Positions 1 to 4,989 are shown, counted from the first letter of the stretch. The stretch is DNA of 5,374 nt from Candidatus Aenigmatarchaeota archaeon (GCA_016202745.1 JACQOB010000112.1:1-5374), one strand, 5' to 3'. Made by a program: numbers and translations. The notes: a model not told the origin generated them from the sequence alone.

Positions 1-3
1 AAT

Positions 4-570
4 ATGGCTGACATTCCATGGGGATCGGAGGAGGCGCACAAGTTTGTTACAAACGTGGGCTTGATCACAAGCAACGGGCCCTTCGGGCACAACGTCATGG
101 CAGCTGAATGGACGCACCACGTATCCTATTCGCCGGGCCTGATAATGGTCAATGTCGGCTACAACAAGGCCACGGAAGCCAATATCCTGAAGACAAAGGA
201 ATTCGGTGTGAGCATAGCGGCCTCGGACCAGAACGTGGCGTCAAGCGTGTCAGGCGGCAGCACGGGAAAAGAGGTGGACAAGATAAAGGTCCTGGAGGGG
301 CTTGGGATTGAGTTCTACAGGGCGAAGAGGATAAACACGCTGATGGTGAAGGGTGCGGCAATGAACGCCGAATGCAGGCTGGTGAAGGCAGAGAAGCTGG
401 GCGACCACTGGATGTTTGTGGGTGAGGTGCTGGCTGCCGCTGCTGGCGGAAAGGAGCCGCTCATTTTCGGCGGAGGAAGTTACTGGGAGTTCGGCGGCCG
501 TGTGCAAAAGCCACCCAAGGAAACGATTGCGAAGATTAACACGCTAGTGGAGAAATACAGGAAGAAGTAG
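4..570 (+). CDS. Flavin reductase-like (FMN-binding split barrel) protein
   Basis: This 188-residue protein resembles the flavin reductase-like / flavoredoxin family, small cytoplasmic FMN-binding split-barrel proteins that pass electrons between NAD(P)H or other donors and flavin. Family-like features run in order. Residues 20-36 are a strand-turn segment with G-H-N-V-M before A-A-E-W, where the family usually has N-x-M-T-x-x-W. S-P-G-L-I-M-V at 43-49 matches the usual PP-x-hydrophobic strand, followed by a T-x-x-N-I segment at 57-61. A K-E-F-G-V-S strand lies at 65-70, a single Cys sits at 124 in the A-E-C-R-L strand, and the G-D-H motif at 133-135 precedes F-V-G-E-V at 138-142. Length is normal for the family. 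The ATG lies 3 bases from the window edge, so its promoter is not visible and an upstream extension cannot be excluded. It converges on the 214-aa gene with a 9-bp gap. The specific electron donor and substrate cannot be told from sequence. Confidence 0.88.
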   Translation: MADIPWGSEEAHKFVTNVGLITSNGPFGHNVMAAEWTHHVSYSPGLIMVNVGYNKATEANILKTKEFGVSIAASDQNVASSVSGGSTGKEVDKIKVLEGLGIEFYRAKRINTLMVKGAAMNAECRLVKAEKLGDHWMFVGEVLAAAAGGKEPLIFGGGSYWEFGGRVQKPPKETIAKINTLVEKYRKK

Positions 571-579
571 CCAGCGCGC

Positions 580-1224
580 TCAACCAAGCACCATCATGGG
601 GGCAACCGCCCATTGGCCGTAGGGGGAGCTGTTCCCGACGTGCACAATGAGCGACTCAGCGGGCCTGTATCCCTCGGCTGCCAGGTATTTCTTATGCGCT
701 TCCGCCTCCTTTTCGCCGATGACAGGCATAAGCCTGCAGGCACTGCCCTCATAGAATATGTGGAAGCCTGCCACGTAATTATCAGGCGTGATGAGGCCTT
801 GTGACTCCCTTAGGCGCTGCACCCTTTCTTCGCCGATCTGCGTCTTTTTCAATCTTTCAAAGAGCGGCGGATTGGCCGGGACGTTAAACAAGTATTGCTC
901 CTTTTCAAGCTGCTTATATGACAGGCATCCAAACCCGGATATTCTCCAGAACAGGGTGGGATTCAGCACAAGGGCACTGCAAATGTCTTCCACTGCGGAG
1001 GCTGTTGTGAAATCATAATGCGCTATGTTACTTGTTCCCTGGACGATTGTGGCATTTCCCCTGTAGACAATTGGAAGCTCCGTAACCCTCTCCACCTCCA
1101 CCAGCAGGCTTGCATCGCCTGTTTCCTCTGCCTTCTTTAGGGCCTCAAAGCCGTAACAGGCCTTGTCCATGCTGGCATCCGCTAATGCCAACAGCCGCTT
1201 TCCATCATTGGGGAGTGTTGGCAT
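580..1224 (-). CDS. Hypothetical protein, 214 aa, last gene of a three-gene operon
   Basis: I do not recognise the family. The protein is 214 residues, soluble, with no signal peptide or membrane segment. The first 50 residues look helical, rich in Ala, Lys and Glu. Residues 50-72 look like beta strands (P-I-V-Y-R-G-N-A-T-I-V). A helical stretch at 75-90 (A-S-A-V-E-D-I-C-S-A-L) leads into an aromatic, glycine-rich segment at 91-103 (F-W-R-I-S-G-F-G-C-L-S-Y). A charged helix covers 122-142, and the last third appears to be mixed alpha/beta with H-I-F-Y-E-G at 155-160. Four Cys (23, 82, 100, 163) do not form a zinc motif. The ATG follows the stop of the 67-aa gene by 8 bp, and GGGGAG/GGCGG just upstream can serve as Shine-Dalgarno, so the start is well supported. 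Codon use (AGG for Arg, CTG/CTT for Leu) matches the flavin reductase and CARDB genes. It is translationally linked to the two upstream genes. Confidence 0.8.
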   Translation of the reverse strand: MPTLPNDGKRLLALADASMDKACYGFEALKKAEETGDASLLVEVERVTELPIVYRGNATIVQGTSNIAHYDFTTASAVEDICSALVLNPTLFWRISGFGCLSYKQLEKEQYLFNVPANPPLFERLKKTQIGEERVQRLRESQGLITPDNYVAGFHIFYEGSACRLMPVIGEKEAEAHKKYLAAEGYRPAESLIVHVGNSSPYGQWAVAPMMVLG

Positions 1225-1232
1225 TATGCCGC

Positions 1233-1436
1233 CTATCTCCCCATCATGGCGCTTCCGTCGGCCTTGAAGTCGGTTGCAAACAGGTAGTTCCGGGCAAGGA
1301 ATTCATTAAGCAGGGCATCGCCCATGACTTCCGGGGAATCCAGCAGGGGTGTCAGCATCATGTCCTGCGTCTGCAGTGAACTGAAGGCCGCTCCCAATAC
1401 CGCATCACGCTTTTCGTACAGTTCCACAATGTTCAT
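1233..1436 (-). CDS. Hypothetical small protein, 67 aa, middle gene of the operon
   Basis: This small, mostly helical protein is not a family I recognise. It starts at an ATG 6 bp after the TGA of the 138-aa gene. A GGATGA stretch overlapping that stop resembles a Shine-Dalgarno site, so translation may be coupled. The first helix (about 3-22) is charged then Ala/Ser rich. A second segment (24-50) is rich in Met, Leu and Asp, and the end (50-67) reads N-Y-L-F-A-T-D-F-K-A-D-G. There is no signal peptide, membrane span or metal motif. It ends 8 bp before the 214-aa gene. Being sandwiched with tight spacing on both sides argues that it is a genuine gene and that its product works with its neighbours. 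A frameshifted fusion with the 214-aa gene is conceivable but unlikely, because the downstream ATG has its own good ribosome site. Confidence 0.65.
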   Translation of the reverse strand: MNIVELYEKRDAVLGAAFSSLQTQDMMLTPLLDSPEVMGDALLNEFLARNYLFATDFKADGSAMMGR

Positions 1437-1442
1437 AATAAA

Positions 1443-1859
1443 TCATCCTGTCACGTACGGCCTTTTCATCTGCTCAATCAGCCTGGCGTACGCCTCCAGG
1501 TCCTTCCAGCCTGCCCTGAGGGCCGAGGCTATGCAATCGGCATCGCCTGAAACCAGGCTGTCTATATGGGATGCCCTGTACCTGGAGCCGTGCGATGTCA
1601 TAAGGCTGGGAATTTCAACCCTGCCCATTTTGATTGGAGGCCTAAGTCCGAAGGAGGGGTCTAATTTCAGGATGCCACCCGGCGTGCTCCTGTAGCTGTC
1701 CACGCCGCTTACGACGCCAAACATCGGGTATTCCCTTTCGCCCGACCTGTAAGTCAGGAGGGCGAGGTCGCCCCTTCTCAGGCTTATACTGAACTCCCCG
1801 TCAAGCTTCCTGCCGCCGTACGTGGCGCCTGCCTGGAATATAAGCGTTTCTTCCCGCAT
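1443..1859 (-). CDS. Hypothetical protein, 138 aa, first gene of the operon, leaderless
   Basis: The product is unknown. Residues 1-50 alternate hydrophobic and charged residues in short strands (for example R-G-D-L-A-L-L-T-Y-R at 29-38 and Y-P-M-F-G-V-V at 44-50), which suggests a small beta barrel of the SH3 or PUA type. I cannot assign a specific family. Residues 95-130 look helical (S-A-L-R-A-G-W-K-D-L-E-A-Y-A-R-L-I-E-Q-M). It has no signal peptide or membrane helix. I chose the ATG at 1859 rather than the GTG at 1874. A TATA element at 1882-1889 is centred 26.5 bp upstream of the ATG, so the transcript should begin at or next to it, whereas the GTG lies only 8 bp past the TATA and would not be transcribed. 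No Shine-Dalgarno precedes the ATG, consistent with a leaderless mRNA. It heads a 138-67-214 aa operon with gaps of 6 and 8 bp. Confidence 0.75.
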   Translation of the reverse strand: MREETLIFQAGATYGGRKLDGEFSISLRRGDLALLTYRSGEREYPMFGVVSGVDSYRSTPGGILKLDPSFGLRPPIKMGRVEIPSLMTSHGSRYRASHIDSLVSGDADCIASALRAGWKDLEAYARLIEQMKRPYVTG

Positions 1860-1881
1860 CTTTAGATGATGCACAGTAAGA

Positions 1882-1889
1882 TTTATAAG
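1882..1889 (-). promoter_or_regulatory. TATA box for the three-gene hypothetical operon
   Basis: The minus strand reads CTTATAAA. Its centre is 26.5 bp from the ATG at 1859, the usual archaeal TATA-to-start-site distance, which makes the ATG the predicted transcript 5' end. This element decides the start codon of the 138-aa gene. Confidence 0.7.
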
Positions 1890-1915
1890 CGCGTATTATT
1901 ACTACTTCAGAATGA

Positions 1916-1978
1916 TTATTCATTTTTCTTTTCTGCCAGCCCAAGGGAAGCCAGCGTCTAATAAATCCCCCAGGCGAA
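1916..1978 (-). pseudogene. Detached 3' end of a DUF357 gene
   Basis: Read on the minus strand, this 63-bp stretch translates as FAWGIY, a stop (TAG), then TLASLGLAEKKNE and a TAA stop. The intact DUF357 gene at 2283-2534 has FAWGIY, E, then TLLSLNLISKTR at the same place (residues 65-83). The reading frame, order and stop position therefore match the C terminus of that family, with GAG changed to TAG. The first 27 bp are 26/27 identical to the intact gene, and beyond that the two diverge at the DNA level while staying similar as protein. The S-L-G-L ending is closer to the usual DUF357 L-G-L/I ending than the intact copy's S-L-N-L. No homology to the rest of the gene is visible upstream, where the promoter of the 85-aa gene begins 2 bp away. 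It is either the original 3' end cut off by an insertion or the relic of a tandem copy. Confidence 0.7.
1952..1978. repeat. Direct repeat, copy 1 (27 bp, DUF357 3' segment)
   Basis: This 27-bp copy matches 2316-2342 at 26 of 27 positions (mismatch A/C at its ninth base) in the same orientation, 364 bp apart. Similarity stops sharply on both sides. It encodes part of the detached DUF357 C terminus. It abuts the TATA box of the 85-aa gene. Confidence 0.85.
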
Positions 1979-1980
1979 TG

Positions 1981-1988
1981 TATATAAA
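1981..1988 (+). promoter_or_regulatory. TATA box for the 85-aa orphan gene
   Basis: TATATAAA is centred 25.5 bp before the ATG at 2010, so the transcript should be leaderless. No Shine-Dalgarno lies between them. It sits 2 bp beyond the 27-bp repeat, so the promoter begins exactly where DUF357 homology ends. Confidence 0.7.
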
Positions 1989-2009
1989 TCTGACTGATAA
2001 AGACTAGGC

Positions 2010-2267
2010 ATGAAAGAAGTCTATAAAACAAGAATTGGATTGGCATTTGATGAGACGCTTAAGGATGTTGGACATTATCTTGAGATGACCAAGAGGGGCA
2101 TTGAGACAGGAGATGTTGATGAGATGTGCAACATACTCCCATTAGTTATGGGAATAATTGCTTCACCGCTACTGTTTCTTGAGGATTATGCTGATTCGTT
2201 CCGTATTCCATACTCTCCCGAGAAGAGTGGGTATGTCTATGATACAGCAGCGTTTAGGTATCAGTAA
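2010..2267 (+). CDS. Small orphan protein, 85 aa, possible divergent DUF357 relative
   Basis: I do not recognise this protein as a named family. It is largely helical to about residue 62, with a hydrophobic helix at 42-57 (Ile, Leu, Val, Met, Pro, Gly), then a Tyr/Pro-rich tail (65-85). Residues 23-57 align without gaps to residues 43-77 of the DUF357 protein encoded at 2283-2534. Shared positions include Y23/Y43, T27/T47, the G-D pair at 34-35/54-55 and the G-I pair at 48-49/68-69, so distant kinship is possible but unproven. The start is set by the TATA box 25.5 bp upstream. Its GC content is low (about 43% over 2041-2220, against 55% at 4201-4260), and its Leu codons are mixed (TTG, CTT, TTA, CTA, CTG) rather than CTG-led. 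It lies between the two 27-bp direct repeats and points opposite to both DUF357 copies. Recent acquisition is plausible. Confidence 0.7.
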   Translation: MKEVYKTRIGLAFDETLKDVGHYLEMTKRGIETGDVDEMCNILPLVMGIIASPLLFLEDYADSFRIPYSPEKSGYVYDTAAFRYQ

Positions 2268-2272
2268 TACCT
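2256..2272. terminator. Stem-loop at the convergent gene ends
   Basis: A perfect 6-bp stem (AGGTAT / ATACCT) with a 5-base loop spans the stop codon of the 85-aa gene, 11 bp from the end of the convergent DUF357 gene. It could end or stabilise either transcript. There is no long T run next to it, so a termination role is only inferred. Confidence 0.35.
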
Positions 2273-2282
2273 GAAAGCCATT

Positions 2283-2534
2283 CTATCTGGTTTTGCTTAT
2301 CAGGTTCAGACTCAGCAGCGTCTCATAAATCCCCCAGGCGAAGACGATCGCCTCGAAGGCCTTTACCAAATCCCCCTGCTTGAGGAAGTGCCTGGTGTCG
2401 CTGATGTAGGCATTCAGGTTTTCAAGCTCTTCCCTTACCTTCTTCTCTTTGACAGGGGCTATCAATGATACTTCCTTCTCCAGCTTTTCAAGCTGCTTCA
2501 GGGTCTCGGCCTCAAGGTCGTTTTCAAGCGGCAT
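2283..2534 (-). CDS. DUF357 family protein, 83 aa
   Basis: This small helical archaeal protein belongs to DUF357, whose function is unknown. The family core is clear: a charged coiled helix at about 5-40 (E-T-L-K-Q-L-E-K-L-E-K-E), then N-A-Y-I-S-D-T-R-H-F-L-K-Q-G-D-L at 41-56, and the helix A-F-E-A-I-V-F-A-W-G-I-Y-E-T-L-L-S-L at 59-76. These correspond to the family's usual pattern Y-x-x-D-[AT]-x-[YH]-F-L-x-x-G-D ... A-x-x-x-x-x-[YF]-A-x-G-x-L-x-x-L. Length is normal for a single-domain member. The start is supported by a TATA-like element centred 26.5 bp upstream, which gives a leaderless transcript. Codons 64-72 carry the second copy of the 27-bp repeat, and the sequence after it differs from the detached copy at 1916-1951. 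The native 3' end may therefore have been swapped. It follows vapC on the same strand but has its own promoter. Confidence 0.85.
   Translation of the reverse strand: MPLENDLEAETLKQLEKLEKEVSLIAPVKEKKVREELENLNAYISDTRHFLKQGDLVKAFEAIVFAWGIYETLLSLNLISKTR
2316..2342. repeat. Direct repeat, copy 2 (inside the intact DUF357 gene)
   Basis: This is the partner of 1952-1978, 26 of 27 bases identical and in the same orientation. It encodes the FAWGIYETL region of the intact DUF357 protein. Together the two copies bracket the AT-richer 85-aa gene, an arrangement seen when an element integrates in the 3' end of a gene and also after a partial tandem duplication. Confidence 0.85.
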
Positions 2535-2556
2535 AATGTTTTCTTATACTAAGGCA

Positions 2557-2564
2557 CTTTTAAC
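2557..2564 (-). promoter_or_regulatory. TATA-like element for the DUF357 gene
   Basis: The minus strand reads GGTTAAAA, starting inside the last codons of vapC and centred 26.5 bp from the DUF357 ATG at 2534. It is weaker than the other TATA boxes here. The constant spacing and the absence of a Shine-Dalgarno support a leaderless start, although read-through from vapBC is also possible. Confidence 0.5.
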
Positions 2565-2967
2565 CCTTCTGTAGCGATATCCTCTTTATCTCCCTTATGC
2601 TGTCGAAGTCAGCGTCTTCGCTTACCATCTTGTTCAGGCCCTTGGACAGCGCGCTGGAGGCATGTATCGCATCCCGCGGCCTGATGCCGTATTTTTCCAT
2701 GAGCCTCTGGGCTTCGCTGATTATCTGGAAATCGGCCGGCACAAAACGCAGGTTGGGGAATTCCATGAATTTCCTCCCTTCCACATTCGCCTTCTCCTTG
2801 CCGGACAGCTTCGATATTGCCCACACCAGCTCATCCCACGTGAGGGTGGAGGTGTAAGCGGGCATGCGGCCTTCTGCAATCTCGATGAGTAGGCTTTTAG
2901 CCTTCTGGGCGCCGGCATCGCCGTATAGCACCGCGCTGATGAATATGTTTGAATCAACGTATATCAT
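2560..2967 (-). CDS. vapC: VapC-type PIN-domain toxin ribonuclease
   Basis: This 135-residue PIN-domain endoribonuclease is the toxin of a type II toxin-antitoxin pair. PIN toxins cleave RNA, often tRNA or rRNA, using Mg2+ held by acidic residues. All of these are visible: D5 in I-Y-V-D-S-N at the N terminus, E46 in T-W-D-E-L-V-W, D99 in R-P-R-D-A-I-H-A-S-S-A-L, and D118/D120 in S-E-D-A-D-F-D near the C terminus. The domain is complete, so the enzyme should be active. I chose the ATG at 2967, not the upstream in-frame ATG at 2985. It begins the canonical M-I-Y-V-D-S-N strand, has GGTGGAG 4 bp upstream, and overlaps the end of vapB by 14 bp, a coupling typical of toxin-antitoxin operons. The RNA target cannot be predicted. 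Confidence 0.92.
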   Translation of the reverse strand: MIYVDSNIFISAVLYGDAGAQKAKSLLIEIAEGRMPAYTSTLTWDELVWAISKLSGKEKANVEGRKFMEFPNLRFVPADFQIISEAQRLMEKYGIRPRDAIHASSALSKGLNKMVSEDADFDSIREIKRISLQKG

Positions 2968-3211
2968 GCCTCTCCACCAGCTCACCCTCGAAAAGCTTCT
3001 TCATGTCCCTCGCGGAAAGCCTTCCTTTAAGCTTGGGGACATTGCAGAAATCCTCCACGAATTCCCTGCCGCTCTTCTGGGGCTTTATCACAATCTCCCT
3101 GCCCCTCACCTCGAACACCACCTCAGAGCCGGGCTTTATGCCTACGTAATCCCGCACATCCTTTGGCAGCACTACCTGGCCTTTCTGCCCCAGGGTCCTT
3201 TTTATCATCAT
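2954..3211 (-). CDS. vapB: VapB-type AbrB/SpoVT-domain antitoxin
   Basis: This 85-residue antitoxin pairs with the PIN toxin encoded immediately downstream. Residues 4-46 form an AbrB/SpoVT swapped-hairpin DNA-binding domain, with the signature G-Q-K-G-Q-V-V-L-P-K-D-V-R at 8-20, G-I-K-P-G-S-E-V at 24-31 and the closing strand E-I-V-I-K-P at 39-44. Residues 47-85 are a charged helical tail that in this family wraps the toxin and blocks its active site. By family precedent the dimer, alone or with toxin, represses its own promoter. A matching operator candidate is present at 3220-3255. The TATA box centre is 26.5 bp from the ATG at 3211, so translation is probably leaderless. A second ATG at 3208 is equally possible and would remove one residue. 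The 3' end overlaps vapC by 14 bp. Confidence 0.92.
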   Translation of the reverse strand: MMIKRTLGQKGQVVLPKDVRDYVGIKPGSEVVFEVRGREIVIKPQKSGREFVEDFCNVPKLKGRLSARDMKKLFEGELVERHDIR

Positions 3212-3219
3212 ACCATTAT

Positions 3220-3255
3220 TGAGTTAGAATGGCTATTTATACTTTTTCTAACTCA
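3220..3255. promoter_or_regulatory. Candidate VapBC operator: TATA-centred inverted repeat
   Basis: TGAGTTAGAA at 3220-3229 and TTCTAACTCA at 3246-3255 form a perfect 10-bp inverted repeat separated by 16 bp. The dyad axis (3237.5) coincides with the centre of the vapB TATA box (3234-3241). Bound antitoxin would cover the sequence on both sides of the TATA box, including the BRE side at about 3242-3247, and block TFB/TBP and polymerase. AbrB-type VapB proteins are known to bind inverted repeats in their own promoters. Assigning this site to VapB is inference. Confidence 0.75.
3234..3241 (-). promoter_or_regulatory. TATA box of the vapBC operon
   Basis: The minus strand reads TATAAATA, with an A-rich stretch (GAAAAAG) just upstream in the BRE position. 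It is centred 26.5 bp before the ATG at 3211, so the predicted mRNA starts at or beside the vapB start codon. Confidence 0.75.
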
Positions 3256-3282
3256 GAAGTATGAATAGTCTGCCCGGGTGGC

Positions 3283-3305
3283 TGATAAGCTTTAAATGGT
3301 TATCA
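3283..3305 (+). promoter_or_regulatory. Promoter of the CARDB surface protein, with TATA-centred inverted repeat
   Basis: The TATA element CTTTAAAT (3290-3297) is centred 26.5 bp before the ATG at 3320, again predicting a leaderless mRNA. TGATAA (3283-3288) and TTATCA (3300-3305) flank it as a perfect 6-bp inverted repeat whose axis (3294) lies on the TATA box. A repressor site is possible, but the repeat is short enough that chance cannot be excluded. Confidence 0.6.
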
Positions 3306-3319
3306 TCTAATAGTAGTGC

Positions 3320-4924
3320 ATGAAATCAGTAGTATTGCTCGCGATAATGGCGCTGCTCGTGGGAACCCTGGCCCTTGCAGGCACTTCCAGGGCCACCTCA
3401 TATGCAACCCTGTGCAGCGTGAGGATAACGCAGTTTGACGTGACCAACAGCGTGGAGGAGGACACGCCCGTGACTGTCACGTTCACGGTTTTCAATTTCG
3501 GCAACACTGACGCAAGGGTGGGAGTGACGCTCATACTGGACGGCAGGATAATCGGCTCAAAGGACCAGACTGTAGCCTCGGGCGCTTCCTTTAAGGACAA
3601 GTTCGTGTTCACGGAGGATGACCCGGGTGACCGTTTCCTTGAGCTGAAGGTGGAGGCTTTTGCCTTTGGCTGCTCAAGCAGCGATTTCGAGAGGACGAGG
3701 CTGCTTATAGAGCCCGCGACAACAGGCTGCGCCATAGAGATAAAGGACTTTGACCTTGACAGGGACCTGGACAGGGAGAACAATTTCTTCCTGTTCGCCG
3801 AGATAAGGAACACCGGCAGGGTCAATGAGGATGTGAGGATGGACCTGCTCATAGAGAGCAAGCTTGTCCAGACACAGAGGTTCGAGCTGAAGAGGAACCA
3901 GGATTTCATTTTCACAAGGGAGGTCTCATTCTCCGATGCAGGCACTTTCAGGGTGAGGCTCAGGGTGAGCGCCTCCACGGAAGACTGCATAGCAGAGGAC
4001 TTTAGTTCAGAGCTGGCGAGGGTCAGCGCAAGCGACCTGGCAGGCACGGCTCCACCCGCCACCCAGCCTCCAGCCACCCCCCCGGGGACTCCCACGCCTG
4101 CGGTGACCGGGGCAGCGTGCAGCATTGCAATCAACAGGTTTGATTTCCCGAACAACATAGCCGCAAACAGGCCTGCCACGGCGACCGCAGAGGTGAGCAA
4201 CACAGGCTCGGTCAGCGAAAGCATACAAATGGTGCTCACAGTTGACGGCAGGATAGCGTCCACGGCCAGCGGCATTGTCGAGCCAGGCAGGCTTCTTACA
4301 AAAGGCATGCAGTTCACTGTCCCTCCGGGGCAGCACAGGCTGCTTCTCACGGCCAATTCAGTTGCGGGTGGATGCATAAACAGCGACACCATTGCCGTAG
4401 ATGTGAGCGCGGCCGACATTGTCAGGTCAGCGGGGCAGCCGCCGTCCTTTGAGACCCCGTCAGCTTCCACCGAGCTGGATGTCGATTTCCCGCTCACTGC
4501 AGTGGACATAGAGGTCGGGACGGGGAAGGCCATACCCATTGAGATTGCGGCGAGGCCGGAGAGGCCCTTTAAGATAGAGGTCTCTGGCGTTCCGGCGGAC
4601 TGGGTTGACTTTGACGAAGAAGTGGAGGTCTCGGGAAGGGAAACGCATTACGTTTTTGTCACGCCCAAGGAGGCTGGCGAGCATTCACTCCAGATCAGGG
4701 TGGAGGGTGGCGGGAAGACGTTCACCTCGCAGGTCAGCGTGTTCGCAGCCCAGCCGTCCGGTGCGGCGCCTGTGACAGGGAAGCTCACCGACACCCTGAA
4801 GGAGATTTACAGTGAAATCCGCGGCCTGTTCTCGGACCCAAAGGTGGCGCTGCTGGCGCTGATCGGGGTGGCCGTTATAATCCTGGCCATTGCGGCGGCA
4901 AGGCTTAGGCAGGAGAAGGCATAG
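3320..4924 (+). CDS. Secreted, membrane-anchored CARDB-repeat surface protein
   Basis: This 534-residue protein is predicted to sit outside the cell, anchored at its C terminus. Residues 1-20 or so form a Sec signal peptide (Lys2, then a Val/Leu/Ala core), with cleavage plausible after A20 or A25. Three CARDB/APHP-type beta-sandwich repeats follow at about 32-131, 137-236 and 267-362. Each begins C-x-[VI]-x-I-x-x-F-D and contains an N-x-G turn and an R-[IV]-like strand. The mature protein has only six Cys, one pair per repeat (C32/C118, C137/C223, C267/C352), spaced 86, 86 and 85 residues, probably one disulfide per domain. A Thr/Pro/Ala linker (242-263) separates repeats 2 and 3. A fourth, Cys-free Ig-like domain covers about 388-476. 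A transmembrane helix (508-527) and a short R-L-R-Q-E-K-A tail close the protein. No N-x-S/T sequon is present. CARDB domains usually serve adhesion or cell-surface assembly; the ligand here is unknown. The start follows from the TATA box. Confidence 0.88.
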   Translation: MKSVVLLAIMALLVGTLALAGTSRATSYATLCSVRITQFDVTNSVEEDTPVTVTFTVFNFGNTDARVGVTLILDGRIIGSKDQTVASGASFKDKFVFTEDDPGDRFLELKVEAFAFGCSSSDFERTRLLIEPATTGCAIEIKDFDLDRDLDRENNFFLFAEIRNTGRVNEDVRMDLLIESKLVQTQRFELKRNQDFIFTREVSFSDAGTFRVRLRVSASTEDCIAEDFSSELARVSASDLAGTAPPATQPPATPPGTPTPAVTGAACSIAINRFDFPNNIAANRPATATAEVSNTGSVSESIQMVLTVDGRIASTASGIVEPGRLLTKGMQFTVPPGQHRLLLTANSVAGGCINSDTIAVDVSAADIVRSAGQPPSFETPSASTELDVDFPLTAVDIEVGTGKAIPIEIAARPERPFKIEVSGVPADWVDFDEEVEVSGRETHYVFVTPKEAGEHSLQIRVEGGGKTFTSQVSVFAAQPSGAAPVTGKLTDTLKEIYSEIRGLFSDPKVALLALIGVAVIILAIAAARLRQEKA

Positions 4925-4989
4925 AAGGCAGCTACCTTGACGCCGGCAGCCCCTGCGAATCGCTCATGTCAGCCAGGGATACTGCTCTG

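Noticed and set aside
573..580. AGCGCGCT palindrome between the convergent gene ends
   Set aside because: At 8 bp with no loop and no T tract it is too short to support a terminator or binding site.
1860..1874. In-frame GTG start at 1874 for the first operon gene
   Set aside because: It lies 8 bp from the TATA box and so upstream of the predicted transcript start. The ATG at 1859 has the right spacing.
1801..2046. 81-codon minus-strand frame across the divergent promoter region
   Set aside because: It runs through two TATA boxes and the start of two genes in other frames. The DUF357 remnant in the same place is in a different frame.
901..2498. Shared 15-mer CTTTTCAAGCTGCTT at 901-915 and 2484-2498
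   Set aside because: Both copies encode a K-Q-L-E-K helix segment in unrelated proteins. This is explained by shared codon preference rather than a repeat element.
2968..2985. Six-residue longer vapC start at 2985
   Set aside because: PIN toxins normally begin directly with the M-I-Y-V-D strand. The ATG at 2967 has a Shine-Dalgarno and gives the usual short vapB-vapC overlap.
2864..3268. 134-codon plus-strand frame across vapB and vapC
   Set aside because: It is antisense to two well-supported genes and crosses the vapBC promoter and operator. No family resemblance is seen.
3307..4539. 410-codon open frame on the minus strand opposite the CARDB gene
   Set aside because: It is rich in Ser, Leu and Val with no domain pattern, as expected from the antisense of a biased coding sequence. 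The plus-strand frame has a promoter, signal peptide, repeats and membrane anchor.
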